Made by a program: the position numbers and the translations under genes. From Craterostigma plantagineum (lineage: Eukaryota; Streptophyta; Magnoliopsida; Lamiales; Linderniaceae), in assembly GCA_027422505.1 (NCBI GenBank), contig JAPQWV010000018.1:19920001-19984000 (forward strand): 64,000 nucleotides of DNA, written 5' to 3'. Positions 22,980-35,640 of the stretch are shown one piece after another. The notes under the pieces were generated by a model. It made no database searches, was not told the origin of the DNA, and saw only the letters and a program-made list of their open reading frames with translations. Numbering within the stretch: the stretch's first letter is position 1; every line of letters begins with the position of its first letter.

Positions 22980-23226
22980 ATTATATATGATACTGGTGTA
23001 GGAGGCATCTACCACAAATAAAATAAAAACATTTACATTTAAAGCAAGATAATCAGAAAAACAAATAACCAAAAAAATGAAATCCTAACTGTGACCAATC
23101 GTATTCTTATTAGACAAATAAATATTTTCCTTAATTGTTGGGGGAACAATTCATCAAGGCAAACCTAGCCCTAGCCGAAGATCGATATCTTTCCTATTAC
23201 ATCTTTTCTTTGAACTAATACGCAGA
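22980..23226 (-). pseudogene. Duplicated 3' end of the C2H2 zinc-finger gene
   Basis: This segment is nearly identical to 30370-30614, the 3' flank and last codons of the zinc-finger gene. On the minus strand 23154-23226 retains the last 24 codons through the stop, with one amino-acid change (Gln to Arg in the EAR-like tail). The similarity stops abruptly at 23226. It is therefore a truncated duplicate without the zinc finger, not a gene. Confidence 0.85.
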
Positions 23227-23322
23227 AATTGACATATATGTTTAAATAGTATTAGGTTTTAATATAATTACAAATTTTACCATTTCTTTTATTAAAATTT
23301 TTGATAGAGAGTAAGAAAGATA

Positions 23323-23437
<115 letters not shown>

Positions 23438-23583
23438 GGGAGAGGGGGAGACAGCTAGAGAGAGATAGAGAGAAGGGGAGAGAGAGCGAGAGCGAGAAAA
23501 GGAGAGAGGGGGAGGGATTAGAAAGGGAAAAAATTATAAATATTCATCGTGCCTTCTATATACACTGATTTTGTATTAGTGTT

Positions 23584-23905
23584 TGCAGAAAATATGTGTT
23601 GTTGGAAGCATTGAGGATGATGAAGCTAAGAGACACATACACTGAACATATTGAAGATGATGAGCTCAGGGATATTATATGCATATGTTGTGTTGGTTAG
23701 TTGTTTTTCTTATTCAAGTTAGTGTAAAGTCGTAGTCTTCGTAGTCTTATGTCGCTGAAGCGCTTTTATTTGATTTGTATATATACCCAATTTTGGGCAC
23801 TCGATTTAATACACAGATATTTCCAAAATCAAACCTAAAGACAGAAATAGCATATTTTTCAAGCGATTTTTATGTTTCGTTCATAGAGCCTACTATAGCT
23901 CTACA
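23584..23905 (+). repeat. Left LTR of Copia element 2
   Basis: The LTR begins TGCAGAAAATATGTG and ends GCTCTACA. A TATA-like TATATATACCC is near 23779. Confidence 0.92.
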
Positions 23906-23918
23906 TGGTATCAGAGCC
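23906..23918 (+). promoter_or_regulatory. Primer binding site of Copia element 2
   Basis: TGGTATCAGAGCC starts immediately after the LTR and matches initiator methionine tRNA. Confidence 0.9.
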
Positions 23919-24255
23919 AGCGAGCCTCAAATTCAATTAGATCGAGTGAAATTGATCATCGATTGTCGCTACTGAAATTTCGATCGTATTGATCGAAAGT
24001 CGATTGGTGAAATTTTGTCTGAGACTGAATTTTTTTTACTCCTTCTCGATTGATTAAATATGGGTCGATTAATATAATCGGTGAAGGAGAAGCTATCTCG
24101 ATTAAGGAAGAATTGATGTGCTCAGATGCTAATTCGTATAGAAGATATATGAATTTGGTGGATCTACAAAAGGGGTGGATACTACAAAAGGCTTCTGTGA
24201 TGTACAAAGAAATGCGAGAATTGTGGAACTTGATTTGACTGAGATTATGCGCTAG

Positions 24256-27200
24256 ATGAATTCCTTAAAAGAGGAGTTGAGGAAAATAGTGAAAGGAGAG
24301 AACAATATCAAAGCTGAACAGAATCAGAACAGTTTTAAGTTTGCTAAATATGGAGAATCTGCAAGTAATCTCTCTCATTCTGTTCGTAGTTCAGTGTCCT
24401 CTATGGATGAGTTTTTTTGGATCATGGATACGGGTGCCACGAATCACACATGCATGAATTCATCTATCTTAATCAACCAAAAACTAGTTCCAAATATCAT
24501 CCCAATCACCTTACCAGATGGAAGCACAAACCTTGTACACTCCACTGGTGATGTATGTCTCAGCCCCAACCTTACACTCTTTCTATGTCCCCTCGTTCAA
24601 ATACAATCTCATGTCAATTCCGAAGCTTGCTACTACCTCGAACATTTTTTGTGGTTTTCTGTCTGACTGTTCTTTCATACAAGACCTTCAGACACAGAAG
24701 GATCATAGGGGTTGGAAGAGTTGCAAAGGGCTTATACATACTCACAGAATCATCCTTTGAGCCTCAAGTTATCAAGTCAGTTTTAGAGTCTTTTCTGCCA
24801 AGAGTATTACTTAGATCTCTAGAACCAGACTGTACTCATGTTTTCTTATCAACTTCCGCTGTCATATCTGAACCACATGTGTGGCATGCGAGATTGGGTC
24901 ATCCCTCACTCAATGCAATGAGACATCTCTCTTCGGAAATAAAATTGCATGGTTACAGCAATCTCAACTGTGATATCTGTCCCCAAGCGAAGCAACACAG
25001 ATTGCAGTTTCCATTGAGCTGTACACAGACTTTTGAGTGTTTTGCACTGCTTCATGTGGATCTGTGGGGTCCTTACTCTCACCCCTCTTTATCAAAATGC
25101 CACTATTTTCTAACCATAGTTGATGACTACAACAAATCGACCTGGACCTATCTCCTCAGATACAAAACACAAGTGTATCAAATCTTTAAGAATTATCTAG
25201 CCCTGGTGAAAAACCAATTTGACAGGACAGTCTCTATTGTCAGAACAGACAATGGCTCTGAGTTTATATACTCTTGTTTTGAAGAGCTGTTGGCATCCCA
25301 GGGAATAATTCACCAAAAATCATGCCCCTATACGCCACAACAAAATGGGGTCGTTGAAAGGAAACATCAACACCTTCTTCAAGTGGCTAGAGCGCTCATG
25401 CTCCAATCAAACCTTCCTAAATATTTTTGGGGTGATGCTGTTCTTACAGCTACGTATCTCATAAACAGACTACCTGCTGCCAACCTGCAATGGCAGTCAC
25501 CATGTCAGATTCTACACTCAAAACCACCAGACATTAGTCATCTAAGAAGCTTCGGATGTCTATGCTTTGTAACTGATACTCATCCCCAAAAGGAAAAATT
25601 TGCCCCTAGATCCTACAAAGCAGTCTTTATTGGGTACCCTCATGGCCAAAACTTCCAGGGATGTTATCTTCAGAGAGTCTACATATCCTTTCAAAACTTC
25701 TGGTGGAATTTCAGAAAATCGTCCCGATTTACCTCAATTTACACATTCTCCCGATCAACCTTGTTGTTATAATCCTCAACCAAACCGTGCTTTCCCTGCG
25801 CCCACACCTACATCAGACCCGCAACCAAATCTCAACTTAAACCCTCAACCTGATAATTACATATCACAATCCCCTTCCCCTTTTCCTTCAGATTCGTCTT
25901 CAGATGTAGCTGTTCAACCACATCATACTGAAATCCCTGGTCCATCTCGAATCAGTACTAGGGTCAGAAAACCACCGGTATGGATGTCAGACTATACATT
26001 ACATGCGTCTTTTATGGCGAATGTTTCCAAGGTGAATGAACCTCATTCTTATGAGGAAGCTCGATCGAAACCCGAGTGGCAAGCAGCAATGCAAGAAGAT
26101 TGAAGGCTTTAGAAGCCAATAACACTTGGACTGTCACAGTTCTACCAAAGGGGAAGAAAGCTATTGGTTGCAAATGGGTGTATAAGGTGAAATATAGACC
26201 TGATGGTACATTCGATAGGTACAAGGCCCGACTTGTGGCAAAGGGATATAATCAAGTGGCTGGGAAAGATTATTTCGAGTCGTTCTCCCATGTTGCCAAA
26301 ACTGTAACAGTTCGTATAGTCTTGGCCATAGCTGCAGCCAGAGGTTGGGGGCTCCATCAGTTGGATATTAACAACGCATTCTTACACGGGTACTTGGATG
26401 AAACTGTGTATTTGTGAATGCCACCTGGCTACAAGTCAAGTAGCTCTAATCAGGTATGCTTGTTACATCGATCACTATATGGCCTGAAACAATCATCTAG
26501 GCAATGGAATTTGAAGTTCACATCTACTTTACACAATTTTGGTTTTTGACAATCTGTCCATGACCATTGCCTATTCACCAAGGAGTCAGGATCAGATTAT
26601 TTGGTGTTGCTGATCTATGTGGATGATGTACTCCTTACGGGTTCTAGTTCTACGATGATTGATGAGACAAAGAAGTTTTTGGATGATGCATTTACTATTA
26701 AGGATCTTGCTCAGGCAAAATATTTCTTAGGTGTTGAGATAATACGAACTACTGCCGATATTTACATCAACCAGAACAAATATATTCTGGGCATACTTCA
26801 GTCCACGGGTCTTCGTCATTGTAAAGAAGCTTCTGTTCCGTTGCCGAAGGAGTTTAACCTGCATGATACTTCCAGCCCACTACTGTCAGATCCAAGTCCT
26901 TACAGAAGGCTAGTTGGGCGATTATTATATCTCGGTTTCACCAGACCAGATTTGTCCTACACCACGCAACAACTAAGCCAATTCTTGCAACAACCTCGGC
27001 AAATCCACGGGGATGCTGGGATACACGTGCTCAGATACCTAAAGGGATTCTCTTCCACATGTCTCTTTTACCCCAGCAAAACAGAGTTATCCTTACATTC
27101 TTATTGTGATGCGGATTGGGGAAACTGCCCAACTACGAGGTTGTCTCTCACTGGCTATTGTATTGCCCTTGGTCCTTCTTTGATTTCTTGGAAGACCAAG

Positions 27201-27579
27201 AAGCAATCCACGGTTTCTCGATCATTATGTGAGGCTGAGTATCGCAGTATGGGAACCCGTTTGTGAGCTTTTGTGGATCACTTATATTCTTAAAGATCTG
27301 CGAGTGGATGTTTCTGTTCCTATACCTTTTGCTTGCGACAATAAATCGGCCCTACATATCACGGCTAACCCGGTTTTTCATGAGCGAACTAAGCATCTCG
27401 ACATAGACTGTCACGTTGTCAGGAATCAGTACAAATCTGACTTAATACGACCGTATCATATCACTTCTTCACAGCAACCAGCAGATCTCTTCACCAAAGC
27501 TTTAGCTGCCCCGCAATTTCGCACTCTATTGTCCAAGCTTGGTTTGTTTTCTCAGTCCAAGCTTGAGGGGGGATGCTGA
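24256..27579 (+). pseudogene. Broken pol region of Copia element 2, gag mostly deleted
   Basis: Only about 340 bases separate the primer site from the first pol-like codons, so nearly all of Gag is absent. Recognisable parts in order are: protease (WIMDTGATNHTC near 24420), integrase zinc region (WHARLGHPSLNAM), integrase core (VRTDNGSEF, NGVVERKHQ), reverse transcriptase ([31 protein letters not shown] near 26615) and RNase H (WKTKKQSTVSRS). Frame breaks lie near 24650, 25650, 26098 and 27250, with TGA codons at 26415-26417 and near 26548. The element belongs to a different Copia lineage from element 1 (DTGA protease, different LTR). It depends on other copies for movement. Confidence 0.9.
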
Positions 27580-27893
27580 AAATATGTGTTGTTGGAAGCA
27601 TTGAGGATGATGAGCTAAGAGACACATACACTGAACATATTGAAGATGATGAGCTCAGGGATATTATATGCATATGTTGTGTTGGTTAGTTGTTTTTCTT
27701 ATTCAAGTTAGTGTAAAGTCGTAGTCTTCGTAGTCTTATGTCGCTGAAGCGCTTTTATTTGATTTGTATATATACCCAATTTTGGGCACTCGATTGAATA
27801 CACAGATATTTCCAAATCAAACCTAAAGACAGAAATAGCATATTTTTCAAGCGATTTTTATGTTTCGTTCATAGAGTCTGCTATAGCTCTACA
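27574..27893 (+). repeat. Right LTR of Copia element 2
   Basis: A 320-bp LTR, TGCTGAAAATATGTG...GCTCTACA. Confidence 0.92.
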
Positions 27894-27898
27894 GTGTT

Positions 27899-29830
27899 TG
27901 CTCATTTCAAGTATGAAATCTTATTAAAACGAAAGATAGATAAAAATATAATTATCAGTGTTTCCAAATTTCAAAATATAATTATTATTAGGGATAAAAA
28001 TAAGTTAGGCTCCATTTGAAATATATATAGTTAATAATAGTGCAAATTACGAGTCAGACCTCAATTCATATTTTTAATTAGAGATAAGGACATATGTAAG
28101 TTTTATTTATAGATAAGGACCCAATTTAAGTTTCATTTAGAGAAAAGGACATATGTATTACCACAGATCCATGAAGTGTTACCGCAGACCTATGAAGTGG
28201 TATTGTGGAACCATGAAGTGTTTCTGAAAAAACTGGGTCCTTAAAACTATGAATTTTCTGACAGGGGTCTGAACTCTTATTGAAACTTAAGTGGGGGCTT
28301 AAAAATAAATACCCCTTAATAATAAGGTGGGATTAAATAAAGGGAGGAGTGCGACTCCTTTACTTAATACCTAATAAGGGGTATTAAGGAGTATTAATTA
28401 AATCTCACATTTAAATAAACTCTTCAACCAAACATTACTTTAATAAATCCTATACTCCATAATCTCACCTAATACCCCCAACCAAACGCACTCTAAGTGT
28501 ACAATACACTATTTTTCAGATACCCGACCGGTTCCGGATTGTCCCGACTAATCCAGTTCGCCTCGCATCGCGTACCTGGTAACGACAGGTGAGGCTCCCA
28601 AAGGGGGTGATGTATACACAAGGATTCAAACCTGAGACCTTGCTTAAGCGATACCAAGCCGCTTACCACTTTGACTAACCCCAGTTGGTAAGTGTACTAA
28701 TATACTATAAGCGACAGTTACGAGGTAAAAGTCTACAATAAACCGAAATTTAAATATATAAAAATCCATCGTGCCTTCTATATACGCTGATTTTGTTTTA
28801 GTGTTTGCTCATTTCAAGTATGAAATCTTATTAAAACGAAAGATAGATAAAATAAGATTATCTGTTTCCAAATTTCAAAATATAATCATTATTAGGGATA
28901 AAAATAAGTTAGGCCCCATTTGAAATATATAAAATTAATAATAGTGCAAATTACGAGTCAGGCACCAAATCATATTTTCAATTAGAGATAATGACCTATG
29001 TAAGTTTTATTTATAGGTAAGGACCCAATTTAAGTTTCATTTAGAGAAAATGACCTATGTGTTACCACAGACCCATGAAGTGTTACCACAGACCCATGAA
29101 GTGGTTACCACAGACCCATGAAGTGGTATTGTGGAACCATGAAGTGTTTCTGAAAAACTGGGTCCTTAAAACTATGAATTTTCTGACAAGGGTCATCTAA
29201 TCGAAACTTAAATGTGGGCTTAAAACGTAAATGCCCCTCAATAATAAGGTGGGATTAAATAAAGGGAGGGGTGTCGACTCCTTTAATTAATACCTAATAA
29301 GGGGTATTAAGGGGGTATTAATTAAATCTCACCTTTAAATAAACTCTTCAACCAAATATTACTTTAATAAATCCTGTACTCCATAATCCCACCTAATACC
29401 CCCAACCAAACACACTCTAAGTGTACTAATATACTAATTTTTCAGATACCCGACCGGTTCCGATTGTCCCAACTAATCCAGTTCGCCTCGCATCGCGTAC
29501 CTGGTAACGACAGTTGAGGCTCCCAAAGGGGGTAATGTATACACAAGGATTCAAACCTGAGACATTGCTTAAGCGATACCAAGCCGCTTACCACTTTGAC
29601 TAACCCCAGTTGGTAAGTGTACTAATATACTATAAGCGACATTTACGGGGTAAAAGTCTACAATAAACCGAAATTTAAAAATAAAATTATAAAAATCCAT
29701 CGTGCCTTCTATATACGCTGATTTTGTTTTAGTGTTTGCTCATTTCAAGTATGAAATCTTATTAAAACGAAAGATAGATAAAATAAGATTATCTGTTTCC
29801 AAATTTCAAAATATAATCATTATTAGGGAT
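27899..29830. repeat. Tandem repeat of about 0.9 kb (units X and Y)
   Basis: Unit X (GTGTTTGCTCATTTCAAGTA) starts at about 27894, 28800 and 29731. Unit Y, with ACCACAGACCCATGAAGTG repeats and ACCCGACCGGTTCCG, lies between them at about 28010-28685 and 28930-29608. The period is therefore about 905-930 bp. Y itself carries smaller tandem copies of a roughly 20-base TTACCACAGACCCATGAAG unit (three in the second copy). No coding frame is seen. Confidence 0.85.
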
Positions 29831-30541
29831 AAAAATGAGTCGAGTCGAGCCCGAACTTGGGTATGCTTGAGTTTGACTTGATAATTATTGGCCAACTCGA
29901 GTAGAGCGTTGACTGAGCCGAGCTGCTCGCGAGCTGTGAATGAACACACTGTCTATTTACAGTCATATATACCTTTGTGTTTTGACATTTTCTTAGCAAA
30001 TTAACACTCGATTTGATGTTCGGACATTCCTCACGCATTTTATAATAAGTATTTTGTTCAATTTTAGATCAAATGATTTATTTGATAATGGTGGAAATCA
30101 AAATCAATCATATAATAACCTAGCTTGAGTTTGACTTGATTATTAACGAACCGAACTCGAGCTCGAACCGAGCTTTGGTCAAACTGAACTTGAGTCGAGC
30201 TTTCACCGAGCTGCTTGCGAGCGGCTCGATTCGTTTTCACCGCTCCCGCTCCAATATCAATTTATAAAGATTAATAATTATAGATTTCTCCCTTTCCTGT
30301 AATGCTTGCTATTCCGTTTCTTCAGATTTATCATCTTTATTACTAATAAAAATGGTGTTACAACAGAAATGCATATATGATACTGGTGTTAGGAGGCATC
30401 TCCACAAATAAAATAAAAAAAATTTACACTTAAAGCAAGATAATCAGAAAAACAAATAACCAAAAAAATGCAATCCAAACTGTGACCGATCGTATTCTTA
30501 GACAAGTAAATATTTTCTTTAATTGTTGGGGGAACAATTCA
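29831..30541. other. Diverged hAT-like element and 3' flank of the zinc-finger gene
   Basis: The sequence at 29825-30245 resembles the hAT-like element at 21.7-22.8 kb (GAGTCGAGCCCGAACTTGGG...GGCTCGATTCGTTTTCACC) but lacks the nested Stowaway. From about 30250 the sequence is the 3' flank of the zinc-finger gene and has a duplicate at about 22800-23153. Confidence 0.65.
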
Positions 30542-31285
30542 TCAAGGCAAACCTAGCCCTAGCTGAAGATCGATATCTTTCCTATTACATCTTTTCTTTG
30601 AACTAATACGCAGAGAGGAGGTCATAACGTTGCCAAGACTACTCATTGACTTGTCCGTACAAGTCTTGCCCAAACGTGTCAAGCTGAATCCCTTACACCT
30701 TTCTTGGATATTAAACGGCCTTACAACATCTGCAACACACCAACTTGGAACGTCATAACTAGACTTACTACTCATATCACGGTCTGAAACATATGGACGA
30801 CTAAAGCTCATAGTCTGTATATTTCCCTCATGATCAAAAGATGGATCATAGATCCATGCTTGAGTATTATCTGAGGAGACTTGATCATTGAAGGAAAACC
30901 TTTTACCATTGCTGTAATTACTGTTGTAATAATTAAAGCTCGCTTTTCTTGCTTGAAGCTGAAGTTTCTTCTTCCTTAACCTCTCTTTCTTGTGGGCATT
31001 TTGATGACCCCCTAATGCTTGTGAGTTTGCGAATACTTTCGAACAATATTCACAATCGAACCTTTTATGCTCGGCAGCGTGGGCCGGGCTTTTCTCCAAG
31101 CCCGGTTTCTCTGTCACCGTTGATGATGATGTCGATGAGTTGACGCTTTCATCTCCGGCGTGATGATCAGATAGGGTTTTTACATGATCGGACGGCTGGA
31201 ATTCGACGCCGAATAGCTTGAGCTTTTTGCCTTGATGTGATTTTATTTCCTGGGAAAGATAGTTGTTGGTACTGCTAGTATACAT
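30542..31285 (-). CDS. Single-C2H2 (QALGGH) zinc-finger transcription factor with EAR motif, ZFP5/GIS type
   Basis: An intronless gene of 247 residues. KKLKLFGVEF at residues 20-29 is the short N-terminal motif of the ZFP5/ZFP6/GIS group. The zinc finger is at residues 76-98 (FDCEYCSKVFANSQALGGH then QNAH), with the plant QALGGH signature, followed by a basic stretch (KKERLRKKK) that can serve for nuclear import. The C-terminus DIDLQLGLGLP is a DLNxL/LxLxL-type EAR repression motif. Described relatives control trichome and root-hair development downstream of gibberellin and cytokinin; that role is by analogy. The ATG at 31285 is first in frame. The 3' end of the gene is duplicated at 23.0-23.2 kb. 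Confidence 0.88.
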   Translation of the reverse strand: MYTSSTNNYLSQEIKSHQGKKLKLFGVEFQPSDHVKTLSDHHAGDESVNSSTSSSTVTEKPGLEKSPAHAAEHKRFDCEYCSKVFANSQALGGHQNAHKKERLRKKKLQLQARKASFNYYNSNYSNGKRFSFNDQVSSDNTQAWIYDPSFDHEGNIQTMSFSRPYVSDRDMSSKSSYDVPSWCVADVVRPFNIQERCKGFSLTRLGKTCTDKSMSSLGNVMTSSLRISSKKRCNRKDIDLQLGLGLP

Positions 31286-31375
31286 AATTGGAATATTAAT
31301 TGAAAACTTGTGATAGCGAGGGTTTTGTATCTTGAAGTGTTGTGAAGAGGTTAATGCACCTAGTTAGTTCTCTTG

Positions 31376-31386
31376 TTTATATATAG
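31376..31386 (-). promoter_or_regulatory. TATA box of the zinc-finger gene
   Basis: On the minus strand CTATATATAAAC lies about 95 bases upstream of the start codon, a suitable distance for a short leader. Confidence 0.55.
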
Positions 31387-31399
31387 CTAGTTCTAAACT

Positions 31400-34290
31400 C
31401 TAATGCTATCTATGTATGCATTTAATATCTAATTTAAAAGATTTTCCATTAATAGGACTGTTTATGATCATGATCAACCGGCATAAAATGGAACGGAAAG
31501 GTCAACAAATTAAAAAAAAAAAGAAAGATTGAGGGCATAGTTGCTCAATTATGTCCTTTTTTCTAAATGATTCTTTCATATTTTAATCGTAGTAGATGCA
31601 CCATACACTTTTCTTCCCACCAAAGAGGATTAAGTTTGCATTATTAAATTACTAGGTTACGTTTCCGTGTAATAAAAACTATGCTTAATAAGAATAAATT
31701 GTATAAAATTATTAATGGCAAGGTATAAAGTCAAAAGAAAAGTGGGAATGTAATCACCTGGATGTAATGCAATCTACATATCTTTGTTTAAAAAACAAAT
31801 CCACCACACCACATTTAAGAATAAACAGATATATAATACTTTGCTTGATCGACTCAGTGGATTCACATTTATTATGGTTTTGTCCCCAATGCTTCTGTTG
31901 AACCCTAAAGAAAAGGTGATATCATTCTGCCAAAAAACAAGTGGCTTCAATTGTCTCGTCACATCTCCTAAAGGGCAAGAGTTCGCATATAAATTTTTAC
32001 AAGAGATTGAATTAAATCCATGTTGGTGTATGTGTGTGTATATATATATATATACATTACCATTAAAATTAAGATATTTCCGTCGCTGTTGCCATAATTA
32101 AACTATTTTATATTGATGAAAAATTAACAAGTTATAGATTAGTTGAAGATGACTAGGTACGGTGTATGGGTGCATGTCTATGTAAATTCTCCCTTCATGC
32201 GAGTATTTTATTGAATAGCACTATTTTAGAATGATAAATCTCCGATCTTGTGACTATCTGATCTTGACTTTTGGGTTGAGCTAAATGAAATCACAAATGA
32301 TTTTTTGTTTAAAGGCTAATTATTCGATAAACAAAGGTATACTAAGAAAGTGGGCAATGATGTAAGCAAATATACAAATCGAAGCGCAGTCTTCAAACCA
32401 AATCTTTTGCATATCTTATTAGAGTAGGAAAATCCCTATATTTTATTAATATAAAGCATATATTGTAAGGTGAATTCAGTCATCATGTTGTATAACAAAG
32501 AATTTGTGTCGACATTTCTCGAAACAAGGTCCCACTATATTTTATTTAGGGACATGCAAGAAACCGTGTATATTATTATTTTTTTTATAATATTCCATTG
32601 TCTCTTACTTTATAATCTATTCCCACGTCTTTTTATTATCCTTTTTTCTAGTTTCTTCTTCTTATCAAGTGCTTTCTTGATTTGGCGAGCAGAATTTTCC
32701 AAATATGCATGCTAAGCTGTCTCCAAAGAATCTTCATTGACATTCAAAATTTATCACAATAATCGATCCTTGATTTTTTAATTGTAGGGTTAGTGCGTGG
32801 ACATTTATATATCATCAATGTTGATTCCCCATTTACTTTCATAATTAGACATATATACCTTTGATAGATAATGAGAAAGTGGGCATTGTGATCAGCCTAT
32901 GTATTGGAGAAAACACACATCCGTGCTTTAGTTTTAGTTGTCTTGCATGCATCATTTGCCGATATATGATACAAGCTCAAATTCGGGAAAATGAATTAAA
33001 TCGGAGAGCTTAGATGAAGAATGTCTCTGATTAATCGATTCGCCCAATTGTTACGGAGAATGAAAAGAAAAGAAGAGGACACACAGCACATACGCACATG
33101 CATAGTCTGAAAATTATATCTAATAAAAGAAAATAAACGTATTATATAGAAAAAGATAGTAGAAAACGCGCTAACGTCTTCTAATTACTCCAACGATCAA
33201 CTCCACAATTGAAGTCCCTGTTGCTCTCACGTTTTTTTCATTTAGGCTGGTAACAATATAAATATATAAATAAATAAATAAGGTATCACGATTCTTCATT
33301 TTCAAATACCATGCCCCTCTTTGTCAAGACTCAAGAGACAATAAATCTTGAACGAGATTTGATATTGAGGGCAAACATTAATTTTTATTATCAAAATGAA
33401 ACCAAGGCCTGACGAGGTATTCATTCAACAAAGGAGGCCGGAATTACAAAATACCATATATATTATTTATATATAATAGGCTAAAAGCATAAAAATTCCT
33501 TAGTTTAAACAAAATGAACCAAAACCCATATGATTTGAAACTTGCACGGAAATTCTCGAGGTTTATTTAATTATGTGCTCCTTATTTACACCCCTATTTA
33601 GGGGTATGATGTTAGGTTTTAGACAACACAAGGGGTACGATGCTAAGTTTAGCACTACACAAGGGAGTTTCACGCAATAATAAAAAAACATAGACTATTA
33701 TTGTGCGTTTCGGTATAACCACATGGGTGTATATCAGAATTTAACCTATATAATATGCTGCGAATCTAATATATAGTGTGAAATGTGAAAAAGATCTAAT
33801 AGGCTGGCGTATATATGTATATATGTATTGTAGTATCACAAGTGATATTTTTCTGATGAATGCTGAAGGGTTTGGCTTATGCGAGGAAGAGATGAGCCAT
33901 ATTCAAATTTTAACAGATTTGGAATTACAATATACATGTGGAAATTTTTATACTTCACAGTGCTTTTATATGTCTTATTATCTTTTACATAAGCAACAAC
34001 ATTAAATAGTTGAACTAAATATATCTTTCATTGCAAAACATGTTGACTACGAAGGCTGTCGATCAATGGCTTGTCGGAATTATATTAGATGCAAGTAAAC
34101 CTCTATAATTAATAATTTTTTTAAAATAATAATGTTGACCTTTTTGGTCCATGAGCATTAGAGAGCTTTGATGAACTATGTAACTGTAATGACGTTAGAT
34201 CTGTAAATTAAGCAATTCGATTTGTGATCAATATAACGTCTAAGTTCATGATAATATTCAACCATGCATTATATATGAGCTATAATTGAT
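31400..34290. other. Intergenic, no recognised gene
   Basis: This is AT-rich DNA upstream of the zinc-finger gene with a short TA run at 32038-32054. Open frames here are short and resemble nothing known. Confidence 0.45.
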
Positions 34291-34299
34291 TAAATTGTT

Positions 34300-35640
34300 G
34301 AATATTTGATTCGCATATGATTTTGTGAATTATTGATGAGAATATGTGATCGCATGTTATAGACAGCCCATATGATAGGATATATCGTTCTGTGCTATAT
34401 ATGGAAATTACTCATGAGATATCATGCTGAGCTATATATGGAAAATATGTTGTTTATATATGGAAAGTGATATATCCGTTGATAATTGTTAATTCATGGA
34501 CGAAAATCACATATACGACTCTTGCATGCTTTCCACCGAATTTAATGTGAAATATTAAGTTGATATCTTTTTATACTGATTATGATATTATATTTAGGAA
34601 AGAATCGATTTATTGACTTTTTGGATAAGATGCAATAATATATGGTATGTGCTGAAATAGATTGGAATCTCTAATATATGGAAAGTTCTGCTATGGCATA
34701 TTAATTTGTGATATAAATGCTGTGATATGAATTGTGCGCTAAACATGGTAAATATATTGTTTTAATACTATGAGATGTATATGGAAAACGTGCTGATATG
34801 ATGCTATCTCGTGTGCTATATTTGGAAAGTTAATTTGGATTGGTTTATACTAGAAACAGATAGCAGAGAATCACGTATGGAAAGTTCTGACATGGTAAAT
34901 ATATGCGAAATGATTGAATATGCATGAGAACGAATTTGAGCCTTTATATGGAATATATTCATGCTTAAACGAGCTCTTTTATGGAATATAATCATGATTA
35001 AATGTGCTTATAGCCGTTGTGATAAACTTTTTAGAAGCATGATTTATATGGCATGTTAACTTCCGAAATTTGCAAGGAACCTATGATTGATTTGGTGATT
35101 AATATATGATATGATTTTCCATGTGAAGTGCTGATTGAAAAGGTTTATATATAAGCTATACTTCAATTTCGAGACATGACGCACTTGCGAACCTACTACT
35201 ACGAGAGTCTTGAGCAGAAACACTACTGAGAGATTCCTGATCCTTTCACTTGCGATATCTTTCTGCCTTCCTGAGCTTTAACTTGAGATATCATCACTGC
35301 ACGAGTGATTCATCCCGATATTCCTACATCCACCATATATTCGGTCTTCGGTCGTGTTGTCTTCGGACGTGAGCAATACCTAGGAGGCAAGGAGATTCCA
35401 AGGAACGAGGAGTAAATCCCAGTTGAGGATATAACCTCTATAAAAATCCTATCTCGCATTTACTTTACAGTTATTTCCTTTTCGCTAGACCCGACACACA
35501 TCCGACGCTACCAGGATATATCAGGCATACACGTCATAAGCATTTGTATGCATATCTAGGTCACTACATCTTAAGTTTTGGAAAAACGAAGAAGCATAAA
35601 CTTTTATAAGCCTAATTCACCCCCTCTTATGCACATTTAT
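34300..35640. repeat. Possible solo LTR or LTR relic
   Basis: The block has many TATATGGAAA repeats and then a less AT-rich part. It ends in TAAGCCTAATTCACCCCCTC, a phrase often seen near the 3' end of plant Copia LTRs. No internal domain, primer site or target duplication could be fixed, so this is a weak call. Confidence 0.25.

Larger units (their letters stand above)
23584..27893 (+). mobile_element. Ty1/Copia LTR retrotransposon, element 2
   Basis: A 4310-bp element with TG...CA LTRs (322 and 320 bp) and a perfect 5-bp target duplication, GTGTT at 23579-23583 and 27894-27898. A primer binding site and a G-rich polypurine tract (TTGAGGGGGGA, before 27574) are present. The LTRs differ by only about four substitutions and two single-base indels, so the insertion is young. 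It interrupts repeat X exactly at TAGTGTT-TGCTCATTTC. Most of gag is missing and pol is broken. Confidence 0.93.

Noticed and set aside
24050..24238. Open frame between the primer site and pol of Copia element 2 as a novel gene
   Set aside because: It lies in the leftover of a deleted gag region, has no recognisable motif, and is best explained as element leader.
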